Below are positions 8,473-17,113 of a stretch of 64,000 nt of DNA, one piece after another (the stretch's first letter is position 1; every line of letters starts with the position of its first letter). This stretch comes from Mesorhizobium atlanticum (GTDB taxonomy: Bacteria; Pseudomonadota; Alphaproteobacteria; Rhizobiales; Rhizobiaceae), in the NCBI RefSeq assembly GCF_003289965.1, contig NZ_QMBQ01000004.1, forward strand, positions 496,001 to 560,000. Reading direction: 5' to 3'. Below the pieces are notes generated by a model. That model was not told the origin of the DNA and did not search any database. It saw nothing but the letters and a program-made list of their open reading frames with translations. Both the position numbers and the translations under genes were made by a program.

Positions 8473-10614
8473 TCAAGCGTGGGTGTAGTGAAGCAACGTC
8501 CATTCATCGAGGTGGACGCGATCCTGCGGATGGACGACGAGCGTCGTCGCCGGGTGTTCGATGATGGCCGGGCCGATCACTTCGTGGCCGGGCTGCAACA
8601 GGTCCATCTCGTAGAGATTGGCCTTGTGCCAGCGGCCGCCGATATAGGCCTCGCGCACGCCCTTGTGGGCGGAAGCGGGGTCGGATTTGACGAGCGGGCG
8701 CTTGACCAGCATCGGCTTCACCTTATCGGCGGTGGCGATCAGCCCGAGCTCGGTGATCGAGAAGCCTGCCTCGCCGTAGCGCGAGACGCGGTGGTTGACC
8801 TTGGCGTAGACCGCCTCGAACTCGGCGATAACCTTGCGCATGTCGTCGGCCGAACGAAGCGCCGACAGCGGCGCCATCACCTCGACGTCCTCGAGCTGGC
8901 CCGTGTAGCGCATCATCAGGAACGGCACAGTCTTGATCTTGGAGAGCGCGTGGCCGTCGGCGACCATTTCGTCGACCGCGGCCTTGGTCAGGTCATCCCA
9001 GACGCCCGTGACCTTCGCGCCGAAAGCCTGCAGCTCGTCGTCGCTGGCGCGCGCGCCGATGTCGATCTGCGTCGACACCGAATGACGGCGCATGAAATCG
9101 GCGGTGGTGCAGCCAAAGGCCGAGAAGGCTGCGGCGAACTGGAAGGTGATGATGTCCTTGAAGCCGATACCCCTGGAGCAGCCGGCCAGATGCAGCGGTC
9201 CCGAGCCGCCATAAGATAGAAGCGTGAATTCCGACGGGTGGATTCCCTGGCCGGAGATGACGCGGCGCAGCGCGTTGTTGGCGTCGGCCTCGAGCATGTC
9301 GATCATGCCTTCGGCGGCTTCCTCGACGCCGACGCCGAGCACGCGGGCGCATTTCTCCTCGAAGGCTTTGCGCGCTTTCTCGACCTGCAGCACGACCTTG
9401 CCGCCGAGGAAGTAATGTGGGTTCAGGCGGCCGAGGATGGCGTCGCAATCGGCGATGGTCGGCTCGGTGCCGCCCTTGGCGAAGCAGATCGGGCCGGGGT
9501 CGGATCCAGCGCTTTCCGGCCCGAGCGAAACCTTCCTGGTCAGCGGGTCGACCTTCAGGATCATGCCGGCGCCGGCGCCGATCGTGTCGAGATGCAGCGT
9601 CGGCACGTTGAGCTTGAAACGGTCCATCAGCGGTTCGTTCTCGATCCGCGTCTGGCCACGGGTGATGACACCCATGTCGAAGGACGTGCCGCCCATGTCC
9701 GAGCAGATCAGCGAGTCGTTGCCGATCAGCCTGCCGACATAGGCCGCGCCCAGGATGCCGCCGATCGGCCCGGAGATCATCGTCTCGTGCAGGCGCGGAT
9801 GGTCGATCGAGGTCAGGCCGCCGAAGGAGAGCAGCGTCTGCACGCCATATTTGAACCCGTATTTCTTCGAGACGTCCTCGATGCCCTTGAGCTGCTTGCG
9901 GCCGCGCGAGGTGGCGTAGGCTTCGATCAGCACCGAGTTCAGCCGCGACTGCTCGCGGATGACCGGACGCACCTCGTGGCTGGTGTAGACGAGGATGTCC
10001 GCGCCGGCGGCGGCGATCTCCTCGCGGCAGATCTCGGCGATGCGTTTCTCATGCACCGGATTGACATGCGAGAAGATGGTCATGATGCAGATCGCCTCGA
10101 CCTTGTCAGCGATCAGCTTCCTGGCCGCCGCGTGCACTTCGTGCTCGTAGAGCGGCAGGATGACGTCGCCGAACTGGTCGATGCGCTCGGTGACGCCATG
10201 GGTGCGGCGGCGCGGCACCAGCGGATCGGGATGGTGATGAGTCACCGCATGCAGGCGGTCGGCATAGGAATAATCCGCCCAGGCCTGCAGGCCGCGACCC
10301 ATCAGGATCATGTCCTCAAGGCCCTTGGTGGTGATCAGCCCAAGCTTGCGGCCGGTGCGCGACAGCAACGTGTTGAGCATGCCGGTGCCGGAATAGAGCA
10401 CGACATTGACGCCCGAGAACAGGTCCTGCAGCGAGATGCCCCAGGCGTCCGCCGCGTCCTCCGCCGAGGCGAGGAAGCCCTCGGCCTCGTTCTTCGGCGT
10501 CGTCGCCGACTTGCCGATCTTGAAGTGACCGTCCTGATCGACAAGGATCGTATCGGTCATGGTGCCGCCGGCGTCGATGCCGATGACGATTGGATTGGTG
10601 GTGATCTGGTCCAC
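8473..10614 (-). CDS. acxA: Acetone carboxylase beta subunit (hydantoinase A/oxoprolinase family)
   Basis: First gene of the operon, encoding the subunit thought to bind and phosphorylate the substrates with ATP. The N-terminal ASKHA-type phosphate loop reads GIDAGGTMTDT near residues 12-22. The Met in GGTMTD is typical of acetone carboxylases, where hydantoinases have GGTFTD. Further family segments are CSDMGGTSFDMGVI and SYGGSGPLHLAG. I chose a GTG start at 10614 behind GGGAAAG, giving 713 residues; earlier in-frame starts run into the divergent promoter region. The regulator gene is transcribed away from it, 109 bases upstream. Confidence 0.93.
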   Translation of the reverse strand: MDQITTNPIVIGIDAGGTMTDTILVDQDGHFKIGKSATTPKNEAEGFLASAEDAADAWGISLQDLFSGVNVVLYSGTGMLNTLLSRTGRKLGLITTKGLEDMILMGRGLQAWADYSYADRLHAVTHHHPDPLVPRRRTHGVTERIDQFGDVILPLYEHEVHAAARKLIADKVEAICIMTIFSHVNPVHEKRIAEICREEIAAAGADILVYTSHEVRPVIREQSRLNSVLIEAYATSRGRKQLKGIEDVSKKYGFKYGVQTLLSFGGLTSIDHPRLHETMISGPIGGILGAAYVGRLIGNDSLICSDMGGTSFDMGVITRGQTRIENEPLMDRFKLNVPTLHLDTIGAGAGMILKVDPLTRKVSLGPESAGSDPGPICFAKGGTEPTIADCDAILGRLNPHYFLGGKVVLQVEKARKAFEEKCARVLGVGVEEAAEGMIDMLEADANNALRRVISGQGIHPSEFTLLSYGGSGPLHLAGCSRGIGFKDIITFQFAAAFSAFGCTTADFMRRHSVSTQIDIGARASDDELQAFGAKVTGVWDDLTKAAVDEMVADGHALSKIKTVPFLMMRYTGQLEDVEVMAPLSALRSADDMRKVIAEFEAVYAKVNHRVSRYGEAGFSITELGLIATADKVKPMLVKRPLVKSDPASAHKGVREAYIGGRWHKANLYEMDLLQPGHEVIGPAIIEHPATTLVVHPQDRVHLDEWTLLHYTHA

Positions 10615-10723
10615 GGTCGCTTTCCCTTGCCGAGAATGACCACAGACTAGATTCGACCAGCCAGATCGCGCCATATGCCTAAAGACACAATGACCGGGCG
10701 GCGCGGTTCGCCGAGAAAAGGGC

Positions 10724-11503
10724 ATGCGCATGGGCACTATCTGGGCGCCGCTGGCCAGGGCGATCGCCGCCACCGGCACCGACCGGCATGTCGACTGCCT
10801 GATCGACCTGATCGGCGCCGACATCGCGCATGACCTGGTGACGGTGACGCGCTATTCGGCTACCAGGACACCGGAATTCGTCAAGCACCGGCGCTTCTCC
10901 GACGAGATGGTGCGGCGCTATCTCGACAATTACTACGTCTTCGACCCCTTCTACGCCTCGTGGCGCAGCCAGCGTCGGCTCGGCATCATGCCGCTCAAGG
11001 GCCTTGCCGACGAGGAGGCCAAGCGCGGCCAGTACATAGCCGGCTTCCTCGCGCAGTCGGAGATCTGCGACGAGGTCGGCATCATGCTGGCCGACGGCGG
11101 CGACTGGTGCCTCGGCATTTTCCTCGACCGTTCGATGGTGTCGTTCAAGGACAGCGAGATCGCGCTGCTCACCGAGCGGCTGCCGGTGTTCGAGGCGCTG
11201 CATGCGCTGGACATCAAGGCGCGCGGCTCAGACTTCTCCCGCACCTCGGCGCCGAGCGGCCCCGGCGCCTCGCCGCAGCAGAAGCCGAGCATACCGGACA
11301 GCCTGTGGCCCGAGCTGTCGCTGCGCGAGCGCGAGCTGGTGCAGTTGATCCTGGCCGGCCATCCGACCGCCAACATCGCCGAGCGGCTCGGGATCACCGT
11401 CGGCACGGTGAAGAACCATCGCCGCCGCATCTACGAAAAGCTCGACATCACGACCGAGCGGGAATTGTTCCTGCAGTTCTTCCAGCACCGGGTGGAGGTG
11501 TAG
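10724..11503 (+). CDS. LuxR-family transcriptional regulator, probable regulator of acetone carboxylase genes
   Basis: 259-residue regulator with a C-terminal LuxR/GerE helix-turn-helix at about residues 200-250 (LSLRERELVQLILAG, NIAERLGITVGTVKNH). There is no receiver-domain phosphorylation pocket. The N-terminal ~165 residues look like a ligand-sensing domain (YYVFDPFYASWR; GIMLADGGDWCLGIFLDRS) without clear assignment. Its start is 109 bases from the divergent acetone carboxylase operon, so regulation of that operon is the natural inference. The characterised regulator in Xanthobacter is a sigma-54 activator, and I saw no sigma-54 promoter motif here, so the control logic appears different. 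Confidence 0.83.
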   Translation: MRMGTIWAPLARAIAATGTDRHVDCLIDLIGADIAHDLVTVTRYSATRTPEFVKHRRFSDEMVRRYLDNYYVFDPFYASWRSQRRLGIMPLKGLADEEAKRGQYIAGFLAQSEICDEVGIMLADGGDWCLGIFLDRSMVSFKDSEIALLTERLPVFEALHALDIKARGSDFSRTSAPSGPGASPQQKPSIPDSLWPELSLRERELVQLILAGHPTANIAERLGITVGTVKNHRRRIYEKLDITTERELFLQFFQHRVEV

Positions 11504-11660
11504 CCAGCAATGTTTCGATGATGTAATCGGGGCGCAGTTTCTGCGTACATGAATCGCAGCAACGTGATGAAGAACCGGCATGGCTCCTGATCCGATGCTT
11601 GACCGGGATGCCGCAGGCTAAAAAAGATCGAGCGGAAAATTCCATGGGAGATACTGGTGA

Positions 11661-12311
11661 ATGCTGCCCGGGGAGTTGAGCGAATACGCCGCGAGGCTGC
11701 TCGAGCGCGGCTATATATGCCTGCCGCTGCGTGCCGGCGGCAAGCATCTCGACCTCGCGGCCATGGAGTATGATCCGCTGCATCTGCGGACGTTGCGCAA
11801 GGATTTGAAGGAACTGGCCTTCACCTCCACTACCTTCCAACTGGCGCAGAGGCCGCCAGGCAGCGGCGACATCGCGCGCTGGTTTCGCGGCTTTGCCGGC
11901 AATGTCGGCATCCTGGGAGGGTTTTCCGACCTGATGATCCTCGATTTCGACGACGAGGCCGGCTACCGGGCCTGGCTCGCCGACCACAAAGCAATCGTGA
12001 ACGCTACGCCGATGGCAAGATCGCCGAGCGGGTTTCATGTCTATCTGAGGACGCGCGAACCGACGGTTTCCTCCAGCCTGCATTTCGGCTTGCGCCGGGT
12101 CGGCCACGTCAAGGCGCTCGGCGGCTATGTGGTCGGGCCCCCTTCGGTGCTCAGGGACGGTTCCTGCTACAGCTGGGTCAAAGGCCAGTCGCCATTCGAT
12201 GTCGACCCGCAGGTCGTCGATGGTCTTGGCAGTCTTTCGCTGCGCCCGGTGTCGATGCTCAAGCACCATTATGACCGCCTGCTCAAGCGCGGCTTCTTCG
12301 AACGCCAATGA
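11661..12311 (+). CDS. Stand-alone PrimPol-type (bifunctional DNA primase/polymerase N-terminal) domain protein
   Basis: 216-residue protein made of little more than one archaeo-eukaryotic primase/polymerase domain. The metal-binding acidic motif is ILDFDDEAGYRAW near residue 95. The conserved SPSGFHVYLR motif (S-x-G-x-H type) and the GGYVVGPPS motif follow in the right order. No helicase, zinc finger or winged-helix domain is attached. It lies 12 bases before a glycosyltransferase gene and appears to lead a three-gene operon of glycan genes, with no replication gene nearby. Biological role is unknown: it could be an orphan of a lost mobile element or have been recruited for another nucleotidyl-transfer task. 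Confidence 0.8.
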   Translation: MLPGELSEYAARLLERGYICLPLRAGGKHLDLAAMEYDPLHLRTLRKDLKELAFTSTTFQLAQRPPGSGDIARWFRGFAGNVGILGGFSDLMILDFDDEAGYRAWLADHKAIVNATPMARSPSGFHVYLRTREPTVSSSLHFGLRRVGHVKALGGYVVGPPSVLRDGSCYSWVKGQSPFDVDPQVVDGLGSLSLRPVSMLKHHYDRLLKRGFFERQ

Positions 12312-12323
12312 ACGGCCCAGCGC

Positions 12324-14423
12324 ATGACGGCTGACATAACCGTCGTCATCCCGGCAAGAAATGCAGCCGCAACGATCGAGGCGGCGCTGAGCAGCCTTCT
12401 GTCCGACAAGCCGGTGATCCGCCAGATCCTGGCGATAGACGACGGCTCGGATGACCGCACGGCCGAGGTGGCGAGTGAGAGCGCGCGCCGCCTTGGCTTG
12501 CCACTGGATGTGGTGAGCATTCGCCTGGGCAGCGCGGGCGCCGCGCGCAATCTGGGGATCGAGCGGGCAAGCGGCACTTCCATCTTCTTTCTCGACGCCG
12601 ATGACGAGGTGATGCCCGGCAGCCTGTCGCTGCTGGGTTCGGCGCTCGCAGGCCAGCCTCGCGCCGGCCTGGCCGTCGGGGCCAGTATACGGCGCACGAA
12701 AGGCCGCCCGGACAAGCTCAAGACGCCGTATGGTTATGGTCCCGACAGAGGGCAGAACACGCGCCGATACCTGCGCAACGAGCTGTGGCCGATCGCGATG
12801 GGAAGCGCGCTGGTGGCCAACCGGGCGACAGCCGGCATTCGCTTTCCGGAAACGATCGGCCTCGACGAGGACACCTGCTACTGGGCAGCGCTGCTGGCGC
12901 GCGCCGAAGTCGTCGCGATCGAGGCGCCGGTGCTCCTCTATCACCACAATGAGGAGCGGATGGCGCGTCGCTTCATCACGGCGCCGCGCAAGACGTTCCT
13001 CGCCATAGCGCGCGAGCTCGACAGCCTCGAAGCCGCCGGCGTCGAGCGAGACGCGTTGCAATGGCGAAAGGCCTGGATAGCGCAACGCATTGCCCGCCAG
13101 CTCATCAAGCACCGGATGTTCGCTGACGCCGCCGGCATGATGCGCGCGGTCATGGCGCACAAGGAGCTCGGCCGAAGCTGGAAGGCGGCCCAATACCTGG
13201 CCAGGATCCGGTTCGGGCGGCTGGCCGGCTTCGGACCGGCCGCCGGCTCGGCGGCGCCCCGGCGCACGCTGATCGTCAGCTTCGACCCGGCCTACCCGCC
13301 CGCCTCGGGAGCCGATCTCAGGACCTTCGGCAATGCCGTCGCCGCCGCCGCAATCGGACCCGTGCGCCTTGCCTCGGTGCGGCCTGCCGGCTCGCTGCAG
13401 CCATCCGGCCTCGACATCCGCGTGGTCTCATTGACCACGGAAGCCGACAAGCGATCGCATTCGCTCGGCTTGCGACGGATCAAGGGCGAGAACCGGATTC
13501 CGCGTCCGGCGCTCGTCCGGCTCAAAGCCCTGGCGCGCGAGTTCCGTCCGGACACTATCGTCGTCGAAAGCATACCGCTGTTCAAGCTGCTGCAGCCTCT
13601 GCGGCCGCTGACCAGGCGGCTCATTCTTGATATGCACAATGTCGAGTCCGATCTCGCCGCCCAGACGCCCGGCAATGCCCCGCCGGCCGTGTCGCCCGAG
13701 ATAAGGCAGTTGGAGCGGAGGGCGGCGGCGATCGTCGACCGCATCTGGGTCTGTTCGAAGCTGGACCGCGAGCGGCTCAAGGCGATAACCGCGCATGAAA
13801 CGCCGGTCGATATCGTGCCGAACGGGGTTCCGCGCGCCAAAAGGACGTCCGAGCCGCTGCCGCCATCGCCCGGTACGTCCGATGGATTTCCGGTGATCCT
13901 CTTTGCAGGCCACCTCGGCTACCACCCAAACATCGATGCCGCGGAGCGCCTGGCCGGTATCATCCTGCCGCTGATCCGACAGGCCTTGCCGGCCGCGCGG
14001 CTCATCCTAGCCGGTCGTTCGCCCGATCCGGCCGTTCGTATCCTGGCCAAACTCGATGGCGTCGTCCTGATCGAAAACCCCGACGATATGGGTCCCCTGC
14101 TGTCGGCAGCGCATCTCTGCATCGTCCCGCTCAGGATCGGCGGCGGCACGCGCATCAAGATCCTGGAGGCGATGGCCTCGGGCGTGCCGGTGATCGCGAC
14201 GCCGCTGGCGGCGGAGGGGCTCGACCTCGCCGGCGGTGAAGACCTGCTCTTGTCCGACGCCGACGAAGGACTGGCCGACCTGGCGGTCGCACTCTGTTCC
14301 GACCCGGCCCGCATGGCGAGATTGCGTGCCCGCGCCCATGATACCGCATGGTCCCGCTTCGGACCTCAGGCCATCCGCGATGCCGTTCGCCACGGCCTGG
14401 GACTGGACGAACCCAGCCGATGA
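12324..14423 (+). CDS. Two-domain glycosyltransferase: GT2 N-terminal, GT4 C-terminal
   Basis: 699-residue fusion of two sugar transferases. Residues 1-270 are a GT-A fold family 2 enzyme with the nucleotide motif DDGSDD at 39-44 and the metal motif DAD at 91-93 (FFLDADDEV). Residues about 310-695 are a GT-B fold family 4 enzyme with GHLGYHPNIDAA, an ENPDDM acceptor segment and the donor-binding GGGTRIKILEAMASG at 606-620. Cytoplasmic, with no membrane segment. Probably adds two successive sugars to a surface polysaccharide or lipid-linked glycan. Twelve bases after the PrimPol gene and 22 before the next transferase gene. Confidence 0.88.
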   Translation: MTADITVVIPARNAAATIEAALSSLLSDKPVIRQILAIDDGSDDRTAEVASESARRLGLPLDVVSIRLGSAGAARNLGIERASGTSIFFLDADDEVMPGSLSLLGSALAGQPRAGLAVGASIRRTKGRPDKLKTPYGYGPDRGQNTRRYLRNELWPIAMGSALVANRATAGIRFPETIGLDEDTCYWAALLARAEVVAIEAPVLLYHHNEERMARRFITAPRKTFLAIARELDSLEAAGVERDALQWRKAWIAQRIARQLIKHRMFADAAGMMRAVMAHKELGRSWKAAQYLARIRFGRLAGFGPAAGSAAPRRTLIVSFDPAYPPASGADLRTFGNAVAAAAIGPVRLASVRPAGSLQPSGLDIRVVSLTTEADKRSHSLGLRRIKGENRIPRPALVRLKALAREFRPDTIVVESIPLFKLLQPLRPLTRRLILDMHNVESDLAAQTPGNAPPAVSPEIRQLERRAAAIVDRIWVCSKLDRERLKAITAHETPVDIVPNGVPRAKRTSEPLPPSPGTSDGFPVILFAGHLGYHPNIDAAERLAGIILPLIRQALPAARLILAGRSPDPAVRILAKLDGVVLIENPDDMGPLLSAAHLCIVPLRIGGGTRIKILEAMASGVPVIATPLAAEGLDLAGGEDLLLSDADEGLADLAVALCSDPARMARLRARAHDTAWSRFGPQAIRDAVRHGLGLDEPSR

Positions 14424-14445
14424 ACCGCCGCACAACGAGCCTTTG

Positions 14446-16011
14446 ATGATCCCCAAGATCCTGCACCAGACCTGGAAGACCGACCAGATTCCGATCCGGT
14501 TCCAGACTTATATCGAGAGCTGGAAGCGGCACCATCCGGACTGGACGATGATGTTCTGGAACGATCGTCAGCTGCTCGAGTTCGTCGCGCGGCACTATCC
14601 CGACTTCCTGCCGACCTTTTGCAGTTACGAGAGCGGCGTGCTGAGGGCCGATGCCGGACGGTACCTGCTTCTGCATCACTTCGGCGGGGTCTACGCCGAT
14701 ATCGACTGCGAATGCGTGGCGCCGTTCGATCCGCTAGCCAACGAGGACCGGATCGTTTTCTGCAAGGAACCGGACACGCATGCTCGGGTGCAGGCCGATT
14801 TCCGCCGGCTGCCCTATCTGCTGTTCAACGGCACGATCGCCAGCCCGGCCGGCCATCCCTTCTGGCTTCACCTCCTGTCCTTCCTGCCGGGGCTCGCCCA
14901 CGCCAAGGAAGCCATCGACGCCACCGGCCCCTGCGTGATGACTTCGGCCCAGCTCAGCTACGGCGACCAATCCGCCTTCGCCATCCACCCTTCGGCGCTG
15001 TTCGCCCCGGTCGATTCGGCCGGGCGCAGGGGCGACGATGGGACACCGACCCTTTCCATCCACCATTGGGCCGGCACGTGGTGGACACGCACTCCGGCGC
15101 CGGGCTGGCGAGACAAGATCCGCACGCATGCCTACCGGTCCTGGCACCATCTGACACGCGGCGCCCATCTAAGCGAAGCAGCCGCCAGGCAGGGCGTGAG
15201 CCAGGCGGCCCTCGCGGCGCCGATCCCGTCGGGTGGCACCGTCGCCATCCTGGTGCCGCTGCGCGACGCGGCCGATCATATCCTACCCTTCCTCGATGCC
15301 GTCGGCGCGCTCGACTTCCCGAAGGACAGGATCAAGCTGGTCTTTTGCGAGGGCGACAGCGTGGACGGAAGCTGGGAGCGGTTGCAGCAAGCCGTCGCGC
15401 CGCTGACCCAAATTTATCGGGACGTGGTTCTTCTACGGAAGCAGACAGGCGTCCGGCTCGATCGGATGAAGCGCGCCAAGCGAAGCCTGCAGCGCATGAG
15501 GCGCGGCGCCATCGCCAAGGTGCGAAACCACCTGATCGACCAGGGCCTCGCCGCGAGCGACGATTGGGCGTTGTGGGTCGATATCGACGTGTGGCGATTT
15601 CCCCGCGATATCCTGAGCCGGCTTATCGAAAGCGGGAATCGCATCGTGGTCCCAAACTGCGTCAAGATCGCCGGCGGCGACAGTTTCGACCTCAACAGCT
15701 TCGTCAGCGTGCGCAAACAGAAGGATTATCGCTACTATCGCCAGATACGCGGCGGCATCTATCAACCTCCGGCCTATTCCTATGCCCGTCTCCATCTCAG
15801 TGACGTCAGGCATCTCGACAGCATCGGCCTCGACGGGGTCGGCGGCACCATGCTTCTCGTCGACGCGGCCTTGCATCGCGGCGGACTTCGCTTTCCAGAG
15901 ATCCCCTATCGCGACCTGATCGAGACGGAAGCCTTCGGCATGCTGGCCAACGACCTTGGTATCCGGCCTGTGGGCTTGCCCAAGCTCGAAATCCTGCACG
16001 TGCCGTGGTAG
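14446..16011 (+). CDS. Two-domain glycosyltransferase: GT32 (DXD) N-terminal, Anp1/GT62-like C-terminal
   Basis: 521-residue protein with two catalytic-looking halves. Residues 1-240 are a GT32/TcdA-TcdB-like sugar-binding DXD domain starting IPKILHQTWKT, with AGRYLLLHHFGGVYADIDCE placing the DXD at 85-87. Residues about 262-521 match the Anp1/mannan-polymerase type, with VAILVPLRDAADHILPFLDA, FCEGDSVDGSWE and a second DXD at 379-381 (WALWVDIDVWRFP). Start chosen at 14446 because translation upstream of it overlaps the preceding transferase gene in another frame. Both domains keep their metal-binding aspartates, so both may be active. Confidence 0.86.
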   Translation: MIPKILHQTWKTDQIPIRFQTYIESWKRHHPDWTMMFWNDRQLLEFVARHYPDFLPTFCSYESGVLRADAGRYLLLHHFGGVYADIDCECVAPFDPLANEDRIVFCKEPDTHARVQADFRRLPYLLFNGTIASPAGHPFWLHLLSFLPGLAHAKEAIDATGPCVMTSAQLSYGDQSAFAIHPSALFAPVDSAGRRGDDGTPTLSIHHWAGTWWTRTPAPGWRDKIRTHAYRSWHHLTRGAHLSEAAARQGVSQAALAAPIPSGGTVAILVPLRDAADHILPFLDAVGALDFPKDRIKLVFCEGDSVDGSWERLQQAVAPLTQIYRDVVLLRKQTGVRLDRMKRAKRSLQRMRRGAIAKVRNHLIDQGLAASDDWALWVDIDVWRFPRDILSRLIESGNRIVVPNCVKIAGGDSFDLNSFVSVRKQKDYRYYRQIRGGIYQPPAYSYARLHLSDVRHLDSIGLDGVGGTMLLVDAALHRGGLRFPEIPYRDLIETEAFGMLANDLGIRPVGLPKLEILHVPW

Positions 16012-16020
16012 ACGTCCACC

Positions 16021-17022
16021 TTACATCGGCCTGCCCCGGCGGGCAGCCAGCCAACGGCGCCACCTGGTGCGCAGAAACGCCTTGCCACCAAACGGCAGCG
16101 AGGGTTTGCCAGGCGGCTGGCTGGCGCCGTGCTGCGTCAGGCGCTGAGTGACGAGCCGAGCGAGCCGGCAGCGCGGAGGCGTGTCAAGGCTGGCAATCTG
16201 GGCTGCCAGTTTCTCGGGCAGCGGGTTCGATCGCCAGGCAAGATAGGCTGCATAGGCCTGGGGTGTCTCGATGAGATGGCGAAGATAGGCCGCGAGTTCC
16301 GCCGGAGTGCCGAAGGACGCGGCGTCGATAAAGGAATTGTCGGGAACGAACGCGGCGGCATTGGGCGCGCCGAGATAGACCGGCACCGTGCCGGCGGCGA
16401 GCGGATCGAACATCTTCTCGGTGACGTAGTCGGGCGCGATCGAATTCTCCAGCGCCAGGCAGAAATGATAGCGGCCAATGGTATCGAGCTTGGTCTGCCG
16501 GCCGAGATCAGGGCCTATGATCTCGCGGTTGGGCCGGTAGCGGCCGTAGCAATCGACCGCGATGTGCCGGGACAGTTCGGCGATGAATGTATCACGCCCG
16601 CTCTTGTTGAAGCTCGATGACTGGAAATGCACCGCCGGGGCGCGCTCGGGCTTAGGCGGTATGGGCACGTGGCGGGCGGCTTCCCACCAGCCGGCATCCG
16701 GAAGATACGGCGTCCAGACGTCCGATCCGGTTTCGTAGGTCATGACGACATCGAAGTGCCGCATGAAGGCGGCGTCCGCCATGATTGGATAGTTGACGAC
16801 ACTCTCCATCGACCAGGCAACCCAAATCTGGCCGGGATATTTGCGGGCGTCGCCGATCCCGGGATGGTTCGGCAAATGGAAGACCACGGCGTCGGCCTCC
16901 GAGAGCCGTCGCCGGTCATTGGTCCACACGACCGGAACGGTACAAGCCGGCGCAGCCGCAATATCGACCGGCCTGCCGAAGACGCGGGTATAAAAAAGGA
17001 TCAGCGGAACTTTCGACGTCAT
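16021..17022 (-). CDS. GT10-family alpha-1,3-fucosyltransferase-like protein
   Basis: 333-residue glycosyltransferase of family 10, which transfers L-fucose (or a related 6-deoxy sugar) from a GDP-sugar. The family hallmark spans residues 187-221: FCLALENS, then DYVTEKMFDPL and GTVPVYLGAPN. The upstream MTYETGSDVWTPY at 94-106 matches the conserved acceptor-side motif. It is cytoplasmic with no N-terminal anchor, as in bacterial members. Start at 17022 (MTSKVPLILFY) chosen because it begins the conserved fold. It converges with the GT32-Anp1 gene, 9 bases apart. Confidence 0.88.
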   Translation of the reverse strand: MTSKVPLILFYTRVFGRPVDIAAAPACTVPVVWTNDRRRLSEADAVVFHLPNHPGIGDARKYPGQIWVAWSMESVVNYPIMADAAFMRHFDVVMTYETGSDVWTPYLPDAGWWEAARHVPIPPKPERAPAVHFQSSSFNKSGRDTFIAELSRHIAVDCYGRYRPNREIIGPDLGRQTKLDTIGRYHFCLALENSIAPDYVTEKMFDPLAAGTVPVYLGAPNAAAFVPDNSFIDAASFGTPAELAAYLRHLIETPQAYAAYLAWRSNPLPEKLAAQIASLDTPPRCRLARLVTQRLTQHGASQPPGKPSLPFGGKAFLRTRWRRWLAARRGRPM

Positions 17023-17113
17023 CGGCCCCCTGCGGCTCGGTCGATCCATTGTTCTTATGCTTCGATGGGCCATCGCGAAAGGGCAGGCGGCTGGTCCACA
17101 ACCGCCCCGGATG

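Noticed and set aside
9238..10650. 470-codon open frame on the plus strand
   Set aside because: It lies wholly opposite the acetone carboxylase beta-subunit gene, whose protein is clearly recognisable. The antisense translation has no recognisable domain.
10615..10723. Sigma-54 promoter for the acetone carboxylase operon
   Set aside because: I looked for the GG/GC -24/-12 pattern on the minus strand because the Xanthobacter system uses it, and found no convincing match.
11448..13193. 581-codon open frame on the minus strand
   Set aside because: It runs antisense through the PrimPol gene and the start of the GT2-GT4 gene, both of which have clear motifs; the translation itself shows none.
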